From Chitinophaga filiformis (GTDB lineage: Bacteria > Bacteroidota > Bacteroidia > Chitinophagales > Chitinophagaceae), in NCBI RefSeq assembly GCF_021646545.1, contig NZ_JAKIRP010000011.1, forward strand, positions 234,633 through 298,632: 64,000 nt of DNA, given 5' to 3'. Positions 9,094-18,326 of this stretch are shown in pieces (positions within the stretch are counted from its first letter, which is position 1; each line of letters opens with the position of its first letter). The notes beneath the pieces were generated by a model. That model saw only the letters and a list, made by a program, of their open reading frames with translations. It was not told the origin of the DNA and did not search any database. The translations under genes and the position numbers were made by a program.

Positions 9094-12000
9094 TTAAAGG
9101 CCTAACTGTACACCAAACATCACGGTTCTCGGGTTCGGGAAGGAGCCATAATCAAAGCCCCTGTTAAACAAACCGTCGCTGATGAAATCCGGATCATAGC
9201 CTTTGTATTTGGTGATCGTAACCAGGTTCAATCCTGAGAGATATACACGCAGGCTTCTGAACACATGTGTCTTACCTAATGCAGATTCGGGAATAGAATA
9301 TCCGATCTGTGCATTCTGCAGTTTTACGTAAGAACCGCTTTGCACAAAACGATCAGAGAACCTGCCGTTGTTGATGTCGTTGATCAGTGGTCTTGGCACA
9401 TTGGTATTGGTGTTGGAAGGTGTCCAGTAATTCAGTTCATCAATATGCGCATTACTATACTGGCCTGCCATGAGCGCTGAATAAACACCATTGTTCACCT
9501 TACTGCCCATATTACCCTGCCAGAAGAATGACAGATCGAAGTTTTTGTAGGAAGCAGATACATTCAGGCCATAGTAGAATTTAGGGATCACTGAACCCAG
9601 GTAGGCCCTGTCAGCATCCGTAATCGCGCCATCGTTGTTCATGTCCTTATATTTGATATCACCGGCTTTGATACCGCCTGACTGGTCCTGCGTAGCGTGT
9701 TTGCCAATTTCGTCCTGGCTCTGGAAGATGCCTTCTGTCTGGTAGCCAAACAGCTCACCCACTTCACCGCCTACTTCTGTCTTACTACCGGAACCATATA
9801 CCGGATTGTTCTTACCACCCAGTTTCTCCACTTTGTTGGTCAGGGTATAAGCATTAGCATTGATGGAATAATTCAGGGCGCCGATATTGTCTCTGTAGGT
9901 CAGCGTGAACTCAATACCACTGTTCTTCAGAGAAGCGGCATTGGTAGTAAGTGTCTGTGGGAAAGAACCTACTGAGTAAGGTATAGGGATAGCGGTAATG
10001 ATATCTTTTGAAAGGCGGTTATAGTATTCCGCCGTAAAAGACAGTTTCTCTTTAAAGAGTCCCAGATCCAGCGCCACGTTGGTGGTAGTGGTAGACTCCC
10101 ATTTCAGGGTGGGATCTGTTACCGATACCGTAGTAGAACCTGTGGCCAGTTGATCGCCAAAGAGGTAGTTGGTGGTATTGTTGATGTAGGACTGGTAGTC
10201 ATAATACCCCAGGGAGGTCTGATTACCCAATACACCATAACCACCTCTCAGCTTCAGGCTGCTGATGAAGGAAGGCAATTGCATGAATTTCTCGTTGCTG
10301 ATATTCCAGGCAGCCGCAAAACCTGCGAAGTTACCGTACCTGTTGGCTGGTGCGAACTTAGACGAACCATCACGTCTGAAGTTGGCGGTCAGCAGGTAGC
10401 GATCGTCATAGTTGTAGTTAATCCTGCCCAGCATAGAATATAATGCTGCGGTACCTTTCCAGCTGGTCACACCTTTAGCGCTTGCCCTGGCTACTGCCGC
10501 AAAGGTCCGGAAGTTCAGGTCAGCCGTATCCTGAGCGGTGGCAGCCATCCACTCGTTCTTATCTTCCTGGTAGGTCATACCGCCCAGGAAATCAATTTTA
10601 TGTTTGCCTTTTTGCAATTGGTAGGTCAGGGTGTGCTCCAGCAGGCTGGTCTTTGAGTGACCGTACTGCAGGTACATATAGTATTGTGTATTGAGATAAT
10701 AGTATCCCATGTCAAAGCGTGGCTCGAAGTGGGAGTTCTCATAGTCAGTTCGGTCAAAGCTGGCATTGATCCGGTATTTCAGGTTTTTCACGATCTCCAG
10801 TTCCCCCCAGGCATTTCCCAGGAAGCGGTTACGGTCGCTGTAATCATTTACGAGGTTGTTAATGCCCACCACGTTGGCAGAGATGGCCCTGTTCTTTACC
10901 TGGTCGCTACCACCATAACCACCCAGGCGGGAAGGATCATAGACAGGCATGGTAGGAATAGCGGTCAGCATACTGGTCACTACACCGCCGAATACGGCAT
11001 GCCCGTTGGTAGCCCCATAATTGCCCTTGTGCGATTGTGTATAGGCCGCCTTCACACCGTAGCTGAAACGGCCTTTTTTGCCCTGCAAATTAGTGTTGAG
11101 GGTATAGCGGTCGTATTTCTGCGGACCGACCTGTGTACCTGTCTGGTTAAAATAGCCCAGGGAGGCATTGTAAGAGATGTTTTCTGTACCTCCGGAGAGG
11201 CCCACGTTATGGTCCTGTATCACACCACGTTTCAGCCCTTCTTTCTGCCAGTCAGTATTGATGTTGGAGACATAGGAAGGATTGGATGGATCATTGGCAG
11301 GCGCCAGGGACAATCCGGCATTTGTTTCTGCTGCAGATACGAGCTGCTGATACTGCGCCCTGTTGGTCAATGGTATCTTCCTGGCTATTTCCTGTACGCC
11401 CGCATAACTGTTGACGTTCACTCTCACCGGCCCTTGTTTGCCTTTCCTGGTGGTGATGATGATCACACCGGTAGCAGCCCTGGAACCATATATCGCAGCT
11501 GCGGATGCATCTTTCAGTACCTGGATACTTTCAATATCATTCGGTGAAAAATCGTACGGTGCATCTACGGGCACACCATCTATTACAAAGAGCGGACTGT
11601 TATTGCCGAAAGTTGTTGTACCACGGATCTTTATCTGCACATAACCACCGGGTTCTCCGGAGCCATGAACGCTGATACCAGCCGCCTGTCCCTGTAACAT
11701 TTTGGCCACATCGTAAGACACATTCTTTTTGGCTTCACCCACGTTCACCAAGGCTACGGAGCCTGTCAGGTCTTTCTTCTTTACGGTGCCATAACCTACT
11801 ACAACCACATCGTTCAGGTTACGGTACGACTTATCCAGTTTTATAGCAACAGGTGCATCTCCTTTCAGCACCGTTTCCTTATTCTCAAACCCCATGCTGC
11901 TGATGGTAAGGGAAGCACCTTCTTCGGCCTCGATAGTAAATTTTCCTGAAATATCTGTTACTGTTCCGGCGCCGCCTTTCACACTTACAGTGGCGCCGAT

Positions 12001-12147
12001 AATTGGTTCGTTGTCCGGGCTCACGACCGTTCCACGGAATTTTTTCCTGACGGTTTGCTGGCCGGATGCCGGCTCAATGAGCAGCAACAGTGCGCAGGCT
12101 AGTATAGGGAATACGCTGCTGTTTAGCAAAATGCGGATCATTTTCAT
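9094..12147 (-). CDS. SusC/RagA-family TonB-dependent outer-membrane transporter
   Basis: 1,017 residues. In order: signal peptide ending near PASGQ; CarboxypepD_reg-like domain (GTVVSPDNEPIIGATVSVKG...GKFTIEAEEG); the SusC-specific segment NDVVVVGYGTVKKKDLTGSV; plug domain with RGTTTFGNNSPLFVIDGVP; and a long barrel ending in NPRTVMFGVQLGL. Proteins of this family import oligosaccharides using TonB energy. First gene of a five-gene operon with gaps of 5-22 bp. The gene for the presumed regulator is divergent and begins 243 bp away. Confidence 0.97.
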   Translation of the reverse strand: MKMIRILLNSSVFPILACALLLLIEPASGQQTVRKKFRGTVVSPDNEPIIGATVSVKGGAGTVTDISGKFTIEAEEGASLTISSMGFENKETVLKGDAPVAIKLDKSYRNLNDVVVVGYGTVKKKDLTGSVALVNVGEAKKNVSYDVAKMLQGQAAGISVHGSGEPGGYVQIKIRGTTTFGNNSPLFVIDGVPVDAPYDFSPNDIESIQVLKDASAAAIYGSRAATGVIIITTRKGKQGPVRVNVNSYAGVQEIARKIPLTNRAQYQQLVSAAETNAGLSLAPANDPSNPSYVSNINTDWQKEGLKRGVIQDHNVGLSGGTENISYNASLGYFNQTGTQVGPQKYDRYTLNTNLQGKKGRFSYGVKAAYTQSHKGNYGATNGHAVFGGVVTSMLTAIPTMPVYDPSRLGGYGGSDQVKNRAISANVVGINNLVNDYSDRNRFLGNAWGELEIVKNLKYRINASFDRTDYENSHFEPRFDMGYYYLNTQYYMYLQYGHSKTSLLEHTLTYQLQKGKHKIDFLGGMTYQEDKNEWMAATAQDTADLNFRTFAAVARASAKGVTSWKGTAALYSMLGRINYNYDDRYLLTANFRRDGSSKFAPANRYGNFAGFAAAWNISNEKFMQLPSFISSLKLRGGYGVLGNQTSLGYYDYQSYINNTTNYLFGDQLATGSTTVSVTDPTLKWESTTTTNVALDLGLFKEKLSFTAEYYNRLSKDIITAIPIPYSVGSFPQTLTTNAASLKNSGIEFTLTYRDNIGALNYSINANAYTLTNKVEKLGGKNNPVYGSGSKTEVGGEVGELFGYQTEGIFQSQDEIGKHATQDQSGGIKAGDIKYKDMNNDGAITDADRAYLGSVIPKFYYGLNVSASYKNFDLSFFWQGNMGSKVNNGVYSALMAGQYSNAHIDELNYWTPSNTNTNVPRPLINDINNGRFSDRFVQSGSYVKLQNAQIGYSIPESALGKTHVFRSLRVYLSGLNLVTITKYKGYDPDFISDGLFNRGFDYGSFPNPRTVMFGVQLGL

Positions 12148-12389
12148 AAACGTGTAATTATTAATAATTCAAATAAAACTCTTTTATATGTCGCGGAATT
12201 CTTGTCTGGAATACTATAAATAGTTACTTTTATTAGTGTGACAGCAACAATTAAAGCTGCTGTTTCCTTTTTCCGGACTGTAATCCGGTTGGTACTATGA
12301 AGTTGCGAATATTAGTTTTTTTGAGCTCTACAAACCGTATCAAAACTTCAGCAAATCATCTCATTTTCGATTTTACGTTATGAAACGCT
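12148..12389. promoter_or_regulatory. Divergent intergenic region controlling the arabinan operon and its sensor
   Basis: This spacer holds the promoters of SusC (minus) and the sensor gene (plus). Two small inverted repeats are visible: ACAGCA/TGCTGT at 12241-12263 and CCGGA/TCCGG at 12273-12288. No exact TAnnTTTG element was found; the nearest to it on the SusC side is TTTATTTG. The inverted repeats could be part of the regulator site, but binding motifs of this regulator type are poorly defined, so this is only a suggestion. Confidence 0.4.
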
Positions 12390-15300
12390 ATGTATAAAGC
12401 GCGTTATAGTGAACAGGGACAATGGAAGGCAGCACCACGTTATTTGCAGATAAGCATACTCCTGCTGATCTGTCTTCTCATTGGTGGCACAGAAAAGGTA
12501 TGCGGACAATTGTACTATTTCCGGCACTACCAGGTGGAGAACGGCCTGTCCAACAATGCTGTTATCTGCAGTCTGCAGGACAGCAGAGGTTTTATGTGGT
12601 TCGGGACCAAAGACGGACTGAACCGCTTCGATGGCTATACCTTCAAGGTCTTCCGCCACAATCCGCAGGACAGCAGCAGCATCGGCAGCAACTTTATCCA
12701 CGCCCTCTATGAAGGCGCTGATGGTACCCTGTGGGTTGGCACGGAAAACGGTCTCTATAGCTATAACAATTCAACTGAAAGTTTTCTTTTTCTCGGAGTA
12801 GCGCCCAGGGGACAGATAAGGGCCATACAGGGCGACAGCACCGGCAATATCTGGTTCGTATCCGGCTTTTCATTGTTCCGCTACCACCCCGGCACTCGCC
12901 AGTTAGAATATTTCAGTACTGACAGTTTCTTCGAGGCCAGTTCTCTCTGTCTCTCGCCCGATGGCACTATCTGGGCAGCTACTACTGATGGTTACCTGCA
13001 ACGATATGATACCCGCTCCGGCACATTCAGGGCTTATGACATGTTCAGTCATTCAAAGACGCCGGTGTCCCGCTGGATAGAGAAAATAAGCAGCACCAGG
13101 GACGGCAGCATACTGGTGGGTACCTCCAACCAGGGCGCAAAACAGTTCAATATCGCTTCAGGCATCTATGCAGATATTCTGGCCTACAACGATGACCATA
13201 CCGAGATCTTTGTCCGCAATTTCCTTCAGACAGCCGATCATGAATACTGGATCGCTACCGAAACAGGTATCTTCATATATAACACGCTTAGCGGGAAAAC
13301 AAAGAATCTCCGGAAGATGTATAACGACCCTTATTCCATCTCCGACAACGCGGTATACACTTTCTGTCGTGATAAGGAAGGCGGTATCTGGGCAGGCACC
13401 TACTTTGGCGGCGTTAACTATTATCCTACACAATACACTCCATTCAGAAAATACTTTCCTAAAACAGGGGAAAATTCACTCAGCGGCAACGTGGTCCGCG
13501 AGATCCATGCCGACCCGTATAACAACCTCTGGATCGGCACTGAAGATGCTGGTCTGAACCGGCTCGATCCGGCTACACAAACGTTTACGCATTTTCAGCC
13601 CGGCGGTGCGGCAGGGAGTATCACCTATACTAACATTCACGGTTTACTGCTGGATGGCGACGAACTCTGGATCGGTACTTTCGAGCATGGCCTGGATGTA
13701 TTGAATACGCGCACCGGCAAGGTAACCCGGCGTTATAACATGCGATCCGGCCTTACTGCCTTACAAAGCAATTTTATCTATTGCATCTACCATCCGCAGG
13801 GAGGTCCGGTTATGCTGGGCACCACGAGGGGCGCTTATCAATATGACAGAACGCGGAACGATTTTGTGCTGTTCCCCGGCCTGCCGCTGGTTAACTGGTA
13901 CTCCTGTCTCCTGCAGGACAGGTCGCGCGTTTTCTGGGCTGGTACCTATGGCAGCGGCGTTCATTACTATGATCCTTCCACAGGAGAAAAAGGCAATTTC
14001 CGTTATGCAGAAAACGATGGGGCTAGTCTGAGCAGCGATCGTGTCAACAGCATTTTTGAAGATGCCAGTGGCCACTTATGGTTTGCTACTGAAGGAGGCC
14101 TTTGCCGATACAACAGCGCGCAGAAAAACTTCACGCGATATACCACCGAAAACGGATTCCCCAGCAATTTCATGCTCAGCATACTGGAAGACAAACAGGG
14201 TAATCTCTGGATCAGCACTTCCCGCGGCTTGAGCTGTTTTAATCCGGCGAATGGCAATGTAAAGACCTACACCAGAGCGAACGGTCTGCTAAGCGACCAG
14301 TTCAACTTCAATTCCGCCTATAAGGATGCTTCCGGACGTATGTATTTCGGTAGCGGAAAGGGCTTTATCAGTTTCAATCCTGATGAATTTATACAGAACA
14401 CCTTCGCTGGTCCGGTGTACATCACCGGTTTCCAGGTGCATAACCGCGAGCTGCCCATAGCTGCCAAAGGCTCACCCTTGCAACGTTCTGTCACCTCTAC
14501 GGAGAAGATCACGTTAAGCTATCATCAGTCTACCTTCAGCATCGACTTCGCGCTGCTTAGTTATACGGCTCCGGAAATTGCGGAATACGCCTATGAGATG
14601 GACAACCTGGATAAGAACTGGACCTACCTGAAAACCAACCGTAAGGCTTATTTCACGGAGCTGGCGCCGGGTACTTATACTTTCCGGGTGAAGGCGCGTA
14701 ATAGTGGTGGCGTATGGTCTTCAGAGACTTCCCTCATAGTCGAAATGCTCCCGCCCTGGTGGCGCAGCTGGTGGGCATTGGTATTGTATGCAATATTAGC
14801 GACGGGTATCATCTGGTACATTATCCGCAACTATCATAAACGACTTGAAGCAAAGAACCGGCGGAAGATCGAGCTGTTTGAAGCTGCTAAAGAGAAAGAA
14901 GTGTTCAAGGCCAAGATCGAGTTCTTTACCAATGTAGCGCATGAGATCAAAACACCGCTGACATTGATCAAAGCGCCATTGGAGAAAGTGATCAGGAAGG
15001 CTGGTCATCTGCCGGAGATCAAAGACAGTCTTTCCATTATGGAACGTAATACCAACCGGCTGGTGGGCCTTACGGGCCAGCTGCTGGACTTCCGACAGAC
15101 AGAGTTGAACGGTTATTCCCTCAGTTTTGTGAAGGCCAATATTCCTGACCTGCTGGAAGAGATGTACACTGCGTTTAAAACACTGGCCGAACAAAGGCAG
15201 CTAGAGCTCTCGCTTGAGCGGCCGTCGGAATTATATGCTTACGTAGATATTGAGGCCTTCAATAAAATCCTGAGTAACCTGATTGGCAATGCCATAAAAT

Positions 15301-15647
15301 ATGCCGCTACCGTTGCCAATATACGCTTGTCGACTTCTCCGGAAGAGGATAATCACTTCATCATAGAGATCAGTAATGATGGGCATCTTATACCGGCGGA
15401 AATGAAGGAGAAGATATTCGAACCCTTCTTCCGCCTCAAGGAAACGGAGATGCAGAAAGGCACAGGAATAGGACTGGCGCTTTCACGCTCCCTTGCTGCA
15501 TTGCATAAAGGAACGCTGACATTACAGACAGGTCATCAAAGTTTGAATGTATTTGTACTACGTATGCCGGTACACCAGGAAATAGAGTTCAACCTGCAAC
15601 CAGGCAGGACCAATAAAACTATCACCACCACAAACCAGACATCATGA
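12390..15647 (+). CDS. Periplasmic-sensing histidine kinase of the hybrid (HTCS) type, lacking the fused regulator
   Basis: 1,085 residues. A signal/TM segment (ISILLLICLLIGG) leads into about 14 Reg_prop-type propeller repeats (for example LWVGTENGLYSYN, IWAGTYFGGVNYY, LWIGTEDAGLNRLD), then a Y_Y_Y domain (APGTYTFRVKARNSGGVWS), a transmembrane helix (WWALVLYAILATGIIWYII, about residue 795), a HisKA domain with His851 in FFTNVAHEIKTPLT and a HATPase (N-box LSNLIGNAIKYA, G-box GTGIGLALSRSLAALH). In usual HTCS proteins a receiver and AraC domain follow in the same chain; here they are in the next gene, overlapping by ATGA. It should sense arabinan oligosaccharides in the periplasm (inferred from locus). 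Confidence 0.93.
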   Translation: MYKARYSEQGQWKAAPRYLQISILLLICLLIGGTEKVCGQLYYFRHYQVENGLSNNAVICSLQDSRGFMWFGTKDGLNRFDGYTFKVFRHNPQDSSSIGSNFIHALYEGADGTLWVGTENGLYSYNNSTESFLFLGVAPRGQIRAIQGDSTGNIWFVSGFSLFRYHPGTRQLEYFSTDSFFEASSLCLSPDGTIWAATTDGYLQRYDTRSGTFRAYDMFSHSKTPVSRWIEKISSTRDGSILVGTSNQGAKQFNIASGIYADILAYNDDHTEIFVRNFLQTADHEYWIATETGIFIYNTLSGKTKNLRKMYNDPYSISDNAVYTFCRDKEGGIWAGTYFGGVNYYPTQYTPFRKYFPKTGENSLSGNVVREIHADPYNNLWIGTEDAGLNRLDPATQTFTHFQPGGAAGSITYTNIHGLLLDGDELWIGTFEHGLDVLNTRTGKVTRRYNMRSGLTALQSNFIYCIYHPQGGPVMLGTTRGAYQYDRTRNDFVLFPGLPLVNWYSCLLQDRSRVFWAGTYGSGVHYYDPSTGEKGNFRYAENDGASLSSDRVNSIFEDASGHLWFATEGGLCRYNSAQKNFTRYTTENGFPSNFMLSILEDKQGNLWISTSRGLSCFNPANGNVKTYTRANGLLSDQFNFNSAYKDASGRMYFGSGKGFISFNPDEFIQNTFAGPVYITGFQVHNRELPIAAKGSPLQRSVTSTEKITLSYHQSTFSIDFALLSYTAPEIAEYAYEMDNLDKNWTYLKTNRKAYFTELAPGTYTFRVKARNSGGVWSSETSLIVEMLPPWWRSWWALVLYAILATGIIWYIIRNYHKRLEAKNRRKIELFEAAKEKEVFKAKIEFFTNVAHEIKTPLTLIKAPLEKVIRKAGHLPEIKDSLSIMERNTNRLVGLTGQLLDFRQTELNGYSLSFVKANIPDLLEEMYTAFKTLAEQRQLELSLERPSELYAYVDIEAFNKILSNLIGNAIKYAATVANIRLSTSPEEDNHFIIEISNDGHLIPAEMKEKIFEPFFRLKETEMQKGTGIGLALSRSLAALHKGTLTLQTGHQSLNVFVLRMPVHQEIEFNLQPGRTNKTITTTNQTS

Positions 15648-16420
15648 AACCACTGTTGCTGCTCGTTGATGACAATGAAGAAATTCTGGCCTTCCTTGGG
15701 GAGGAACTAAGTGAAAAGTACACGATGCTGACAGCGCAAAACGGCAGGGAGGCACTGGCATTGCTCGGCAGTGAGCCCATACAGTTGGTGATCAGCGATG
15801 TGATGATGCCGGTGATGGATGGCTTTGAACTATGCCGGCTGATCAAATCTACGTTTGAGTATTGCCATATTCCTGTTATCCTGCTGACGGCCAAGAATAC
15901 GCTGCAGGCGAAAATAGCGGGACTGGAATTAGGGGCGGACGCTTATGTAGACAAACCCTTTTCTACGGAATTCCTGATGGCGCAAATTGCGTCGCTGCTG
16001 GCTAATCGTTCTAAGATCAAAGACTACTTTGCGCATTCGCCACTGGTGAATATTAATACTATTGCCTCCACCCGGCCGGATGAGTTGTTCCTCGAGCAAC
16101 TGACTGGAATTATTCATGAGAATCTGGAAGATGCGGATCTTGATATAGAAAAACTCGCCCGGCTGATGAATATGAGCCGGCCTACGCTATATCGGAAGAT
16201 CAAGTCTATTTCTGATCTTACGCCTAATGAACTGGTCAATGTTACGCGCCTGAAGAAGGCGGCTGCTTTACTGGCGCAAGGCGCCTACAAGATATATGAG
16301 GTCTCTGACATGGTAGGGTATCATTCTCAGACGAACTTCGGCAGAAATTTCCTGAAACAATTTGGTATGACGCCGACGGAATACCAGGCCTCAAAACAGG
16401 CGGAAAAACAAATGCGATAA
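15644..16420 (+). CDS. Response regulator with AraC-type DNA-binding domain (split HTCS partner)
   Basis: 258 residues. Receiver domain: VDDNEE, phospho-acceptor Asp52 in LVISDVMMPVMDG, switch Thr in LLTAKN and Lys in YVDKPF. After a linker comes an AraC helix-turn-helix pair (IEKLARLMNMSRPTLYRKIKSISDLTPNELVNVTRL and VSDMVGYHSQTNFGRNFLKQFGMTPTEYQ). This is exactly the C-terminal half of a canonical HTCS protein, but on its own start codon, 4 nt inside the end of the kinase gene. It is expected to activate the divergent SusC operon. Confidence 0.93.
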   Translation: MKPLLLLVDDNEEILAFLGEELSEKYTMLTAQNGREALALLGSEPIQLVISDVMMPVMDGFELCRLIKSTFEYCHIPVILLTAKNTLQAKIAGLELGADAYVDKPFSTEFLMAQIASLLANRSKIKDYFAHSPLVNINTIASTRPDELFLEQLTGIIHENLEDADLDIEKLARLMNMSRPTLYRKIKSISDLTPNELVNVTRLKKAAALLAQGAYKIYEVSDMVGYHSQTNFGRNFLKQFGMTPTEYQASKQAEKQMR

Positions 16421-16481
16421 AATTACCACGGACTAACATAACGGAATCATTCGCGTCAATAGGACCCCGTCAGGGACCCAG

Positions 16482-16580
16482 TGTTGTAGCGCGGGGTTTT
16501 CAACCCCGGGGCGGTGTTTGTAGCCGGAGGGTTTCAACCCCCGGGCGGTATGTTACCACGGAATTTCAACCCCCGATCGG
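16482..16580. repeat. Three imperfect tandem 33-34 bp units, each with a small palindrome
   Basis: Units at about 16482-16514, 16515-16548 and 16549-16580 share the pattern TGTTGTAGC-purine-rich-TTTCAACCCC-GGCGGT. The first two contain palindromic cores (GGGGTTTTCAACCCC, GGGTTTCAACCC) and the third is more decayed. The flanks (GGAATCATTCG at 16443, AATGCGAT near 16586) recur around 57022-57110, so the stretch belongs to a dispersed, REP-like intergenic repeat family. Confidence 0.65.
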
Positions 16581-16848
16581 TATAAATGCGATGAATTTAT
16601 TTGTCCCTGGGGTCTTGCTGCGGCTTCAGGTGAGGCCACGGGCTGTACCCCTTTGCGAGTCTTGCTATTGGGCGTTGTCAATCGTGGTTGGCTTTTGTTT
16701 GCCTATTAAACCCCTGGTCAATCGTATCAGCACTCTCCAAGGGCTAATGCCCTTTGGCCTTCACCTGAAACCCTCCGCTACTTTAGGACGCTCAGGCGAA
16801 ATCAGCAAATTTTGCAAAGGGATAAATAGTCGTCTGTGGATGAATTTT
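16581..16848. other. Intergenic spacer with a wide inverted repeat
   Basis: No gene is supported here. CTTCAGGTGAGGCC (from about 16623) is matched by the near-inverse GGCCTTCACCTGAA (from about 16758), enclosing about 120 bp, and GTCAATCGT occurs twice (near 16677 and 16720). The stretch could fold as one structured element, or be an old mobile repeat; nothing more can be said from sequence alone. Confidence 0.35.
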
Positions 16849-18318
16849 TTATCCTTCTATAATGCACTCAAGGTGATTCTTGTTTGCAAACGCCTGGTGC
16901 AATGTCCTCATGATGCGCTCATGCGCTTTCTTAATAGTAACCCGGCCTGTCTTCATGTTGTTAAGTATCTTGTCGCAATCTCCGCTGACATACAGCTTAC
17001 CAGCGCATTTCCGGATCAGTTCAGCGCCGAGTAAGTCATTAGGCATGGTGTTCAGCCAGCCATCGTTTATCTTGGCGAAATCCAGCGTTGCCATGGCTGT
17101 CAGCTCATCGCTGGTCATCATGTCAAGGCCCAGGGCTGTTGCCGTTCCATTATGACTCAGGTGATGACCTACTTTGTAGAAGACCGTATTTTCGAGGAAG
17201 TAGGAAATATCTTTCTTAACAGTTTTCCCATCAATTTTCACCGGCCAATGCAGGTTCATGTGCCAGCTCTTCCAGCTGCCAAATTCGGCATCCGCAGGGA
17301 ATAAGAGCACCCGCTCGCTGTCTTCAAATTGTATCGCGAGTGCCAGGCTGGTATTGTTAATACTTCTTTCATAGCGCATGGCTAAACTTCCTGCTGAGTA
17401 CAACCAGTCATGATCTATCTTCCGCCAGTCATTTCCTTCTTTATACAGCTTCACGATGTTATGTTGTGCATTCTGTAGCTCATGTTCGGCCTCAAATGGA
17501 AATTTAGATGCCGCACTACCAGTAAACGCTCCATCAACCGCTGATAGGAACGCAAAATCTCTCCGGCTTTTTGCCTCCCGTTTATCGAAATTATTATCAC
17601 CGCCTTCTGTTTCGTTCAGGAGGTTAAAATCTCTTGGAGGCGCCAATACATAAAAACGGATACCGGTTGCTCCTGCCAGCTTTGACCGCACGTCGCCCGG
17701 CTTGAGTAATTCCACGATGGTATTCTCTTTAATGATACCCAGGTCTGTGAACCTTTCTACCATCGTAGGCAATGGCTTTCCCTTAGCGGCTTTTAATACA
17801 TTCAGGTCGTTTAAGGAAGTGATGGAATTAATGAATTTTTTCTTCCCTTCCACCATCAGTTTACTTCCAACGTCATCCATGAACAGCTTTTCATAATAGT
17901 TGTCTGTCAACAGTATGTTTAGCTTCGAAACTGCCGCATCCAGGGCAAGGCTAAGTTCACTACGGGTCAAACGATAATCATTGGCAAGCGGATCTTCATC
18001 ATCTTCTGTCCACGCAAACCAGACCTTTTTAAAGTTAAATTCTTTGAAAAGTTCCTGGACTTTTTCAAAACCGTTGATATGATCTGCATGTTCATGGGTT
18101 ACAACAAGCAAATGTATTTCGCCCCCGGTCTGTTCTTCGATATCTTTAGCAATGCCTTCGAATTGGCGCGCCGCACCCTTTATAATACCGCAATCGATCA
18201 TCATGTTAAAGGAAGGGTCCGCGCCTTTCATAAATTGAAGCAGAAAGCAATCGCCGGTCCCTCCTTTATACATTCTGATCTTAACTTTATCGACTTTAGT
18301 GTTAGTTGACTTTGCCAT
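16849..18318 (-). CDS. MBL-fold metallo-hydrolase (ComEC-C-like), paired with a metallopeptidase
   Basis: 489 residues, no signal peptide. The N-terminal strands (KIRMYKGGTGDCFLLQF) and the metal motif HEHADH at residues 75-80 identify a metallo-beta-lactamase fold; a later VGHHLSHNGT segment resembles the KxxHHGS loop of ComEC-type MBL domains. The insert between residues about 100 and 300 is long and unlike characterised members. It follows the metallopeptidase gene by 8 bp, so the two are probably co-transcribed and act together in the cytoplasm. Substrate unknown; hydrolysis of a nucleotide or nucleic acid is possible but not shown. Confidence 0.8.
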   Translation of the reverse strand: MAKSTNTKVDKVKIRMYKGGTGDCFLLQFMKGADPSFNMMIDCGIIKGAARQFEGIAKDIEEQTGGEIHLLVVTHEHADHINGFEKVQELFKEFNFKKVWFAWTEDDEDPLANDYRLTRSELSLALDAAVSKLNILLTDNYYEKLFMDDVGSKLMVEGKKKFINSITSLNDLNVLKAAKGKPLPTMVERFTDLGIIKENTIVELLKPGDVRSKLAGATGIRFYVLAPPRDFNLLNETEGGDNNFDKREAKSRRDFAFLSAVDGAFTGSAASKFPFEAEHELQNAQHNIVKLYKEGNDWRKIDHDWLYSAGSLAMRYERSINNTSLALAIQFEDSERVLLFPADAEFGSWKSWHMNLHWPVKIDGKTVKKDISYFLENTVFYKVGHHLSHNGTATALGLDMMTSDELTAMATLDFAKINDGWLNTMPNDLLGAELIRKCAGKLYVSGDCDKILNNMKTGRVTIKKAHERIMRTLHQAFANKNHLECIIEG

Positions 18319-18326
18319 AAAATAAG

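Noticed and set aside
15640..15650. Sequencing frameshift in a fused HTCS gene
   Set aside because: The kinase end and regulator start form a clean ATGA overlap with a normal start codon, so a natural split is preferred, though kept open as a finding.
16482..16580. Possible CRISPR-like array
   Set aside because: Units are contiguous with no unique spacers, only three imperfect copies, and no cas genes are near.
16591..17034. 147-codon frame overlapping the end of the MBL gene
   Set aside because: Its second half is antisense to the well supported MBL-fold gene; the first half contains the wide inverted repeat and no protein motif.
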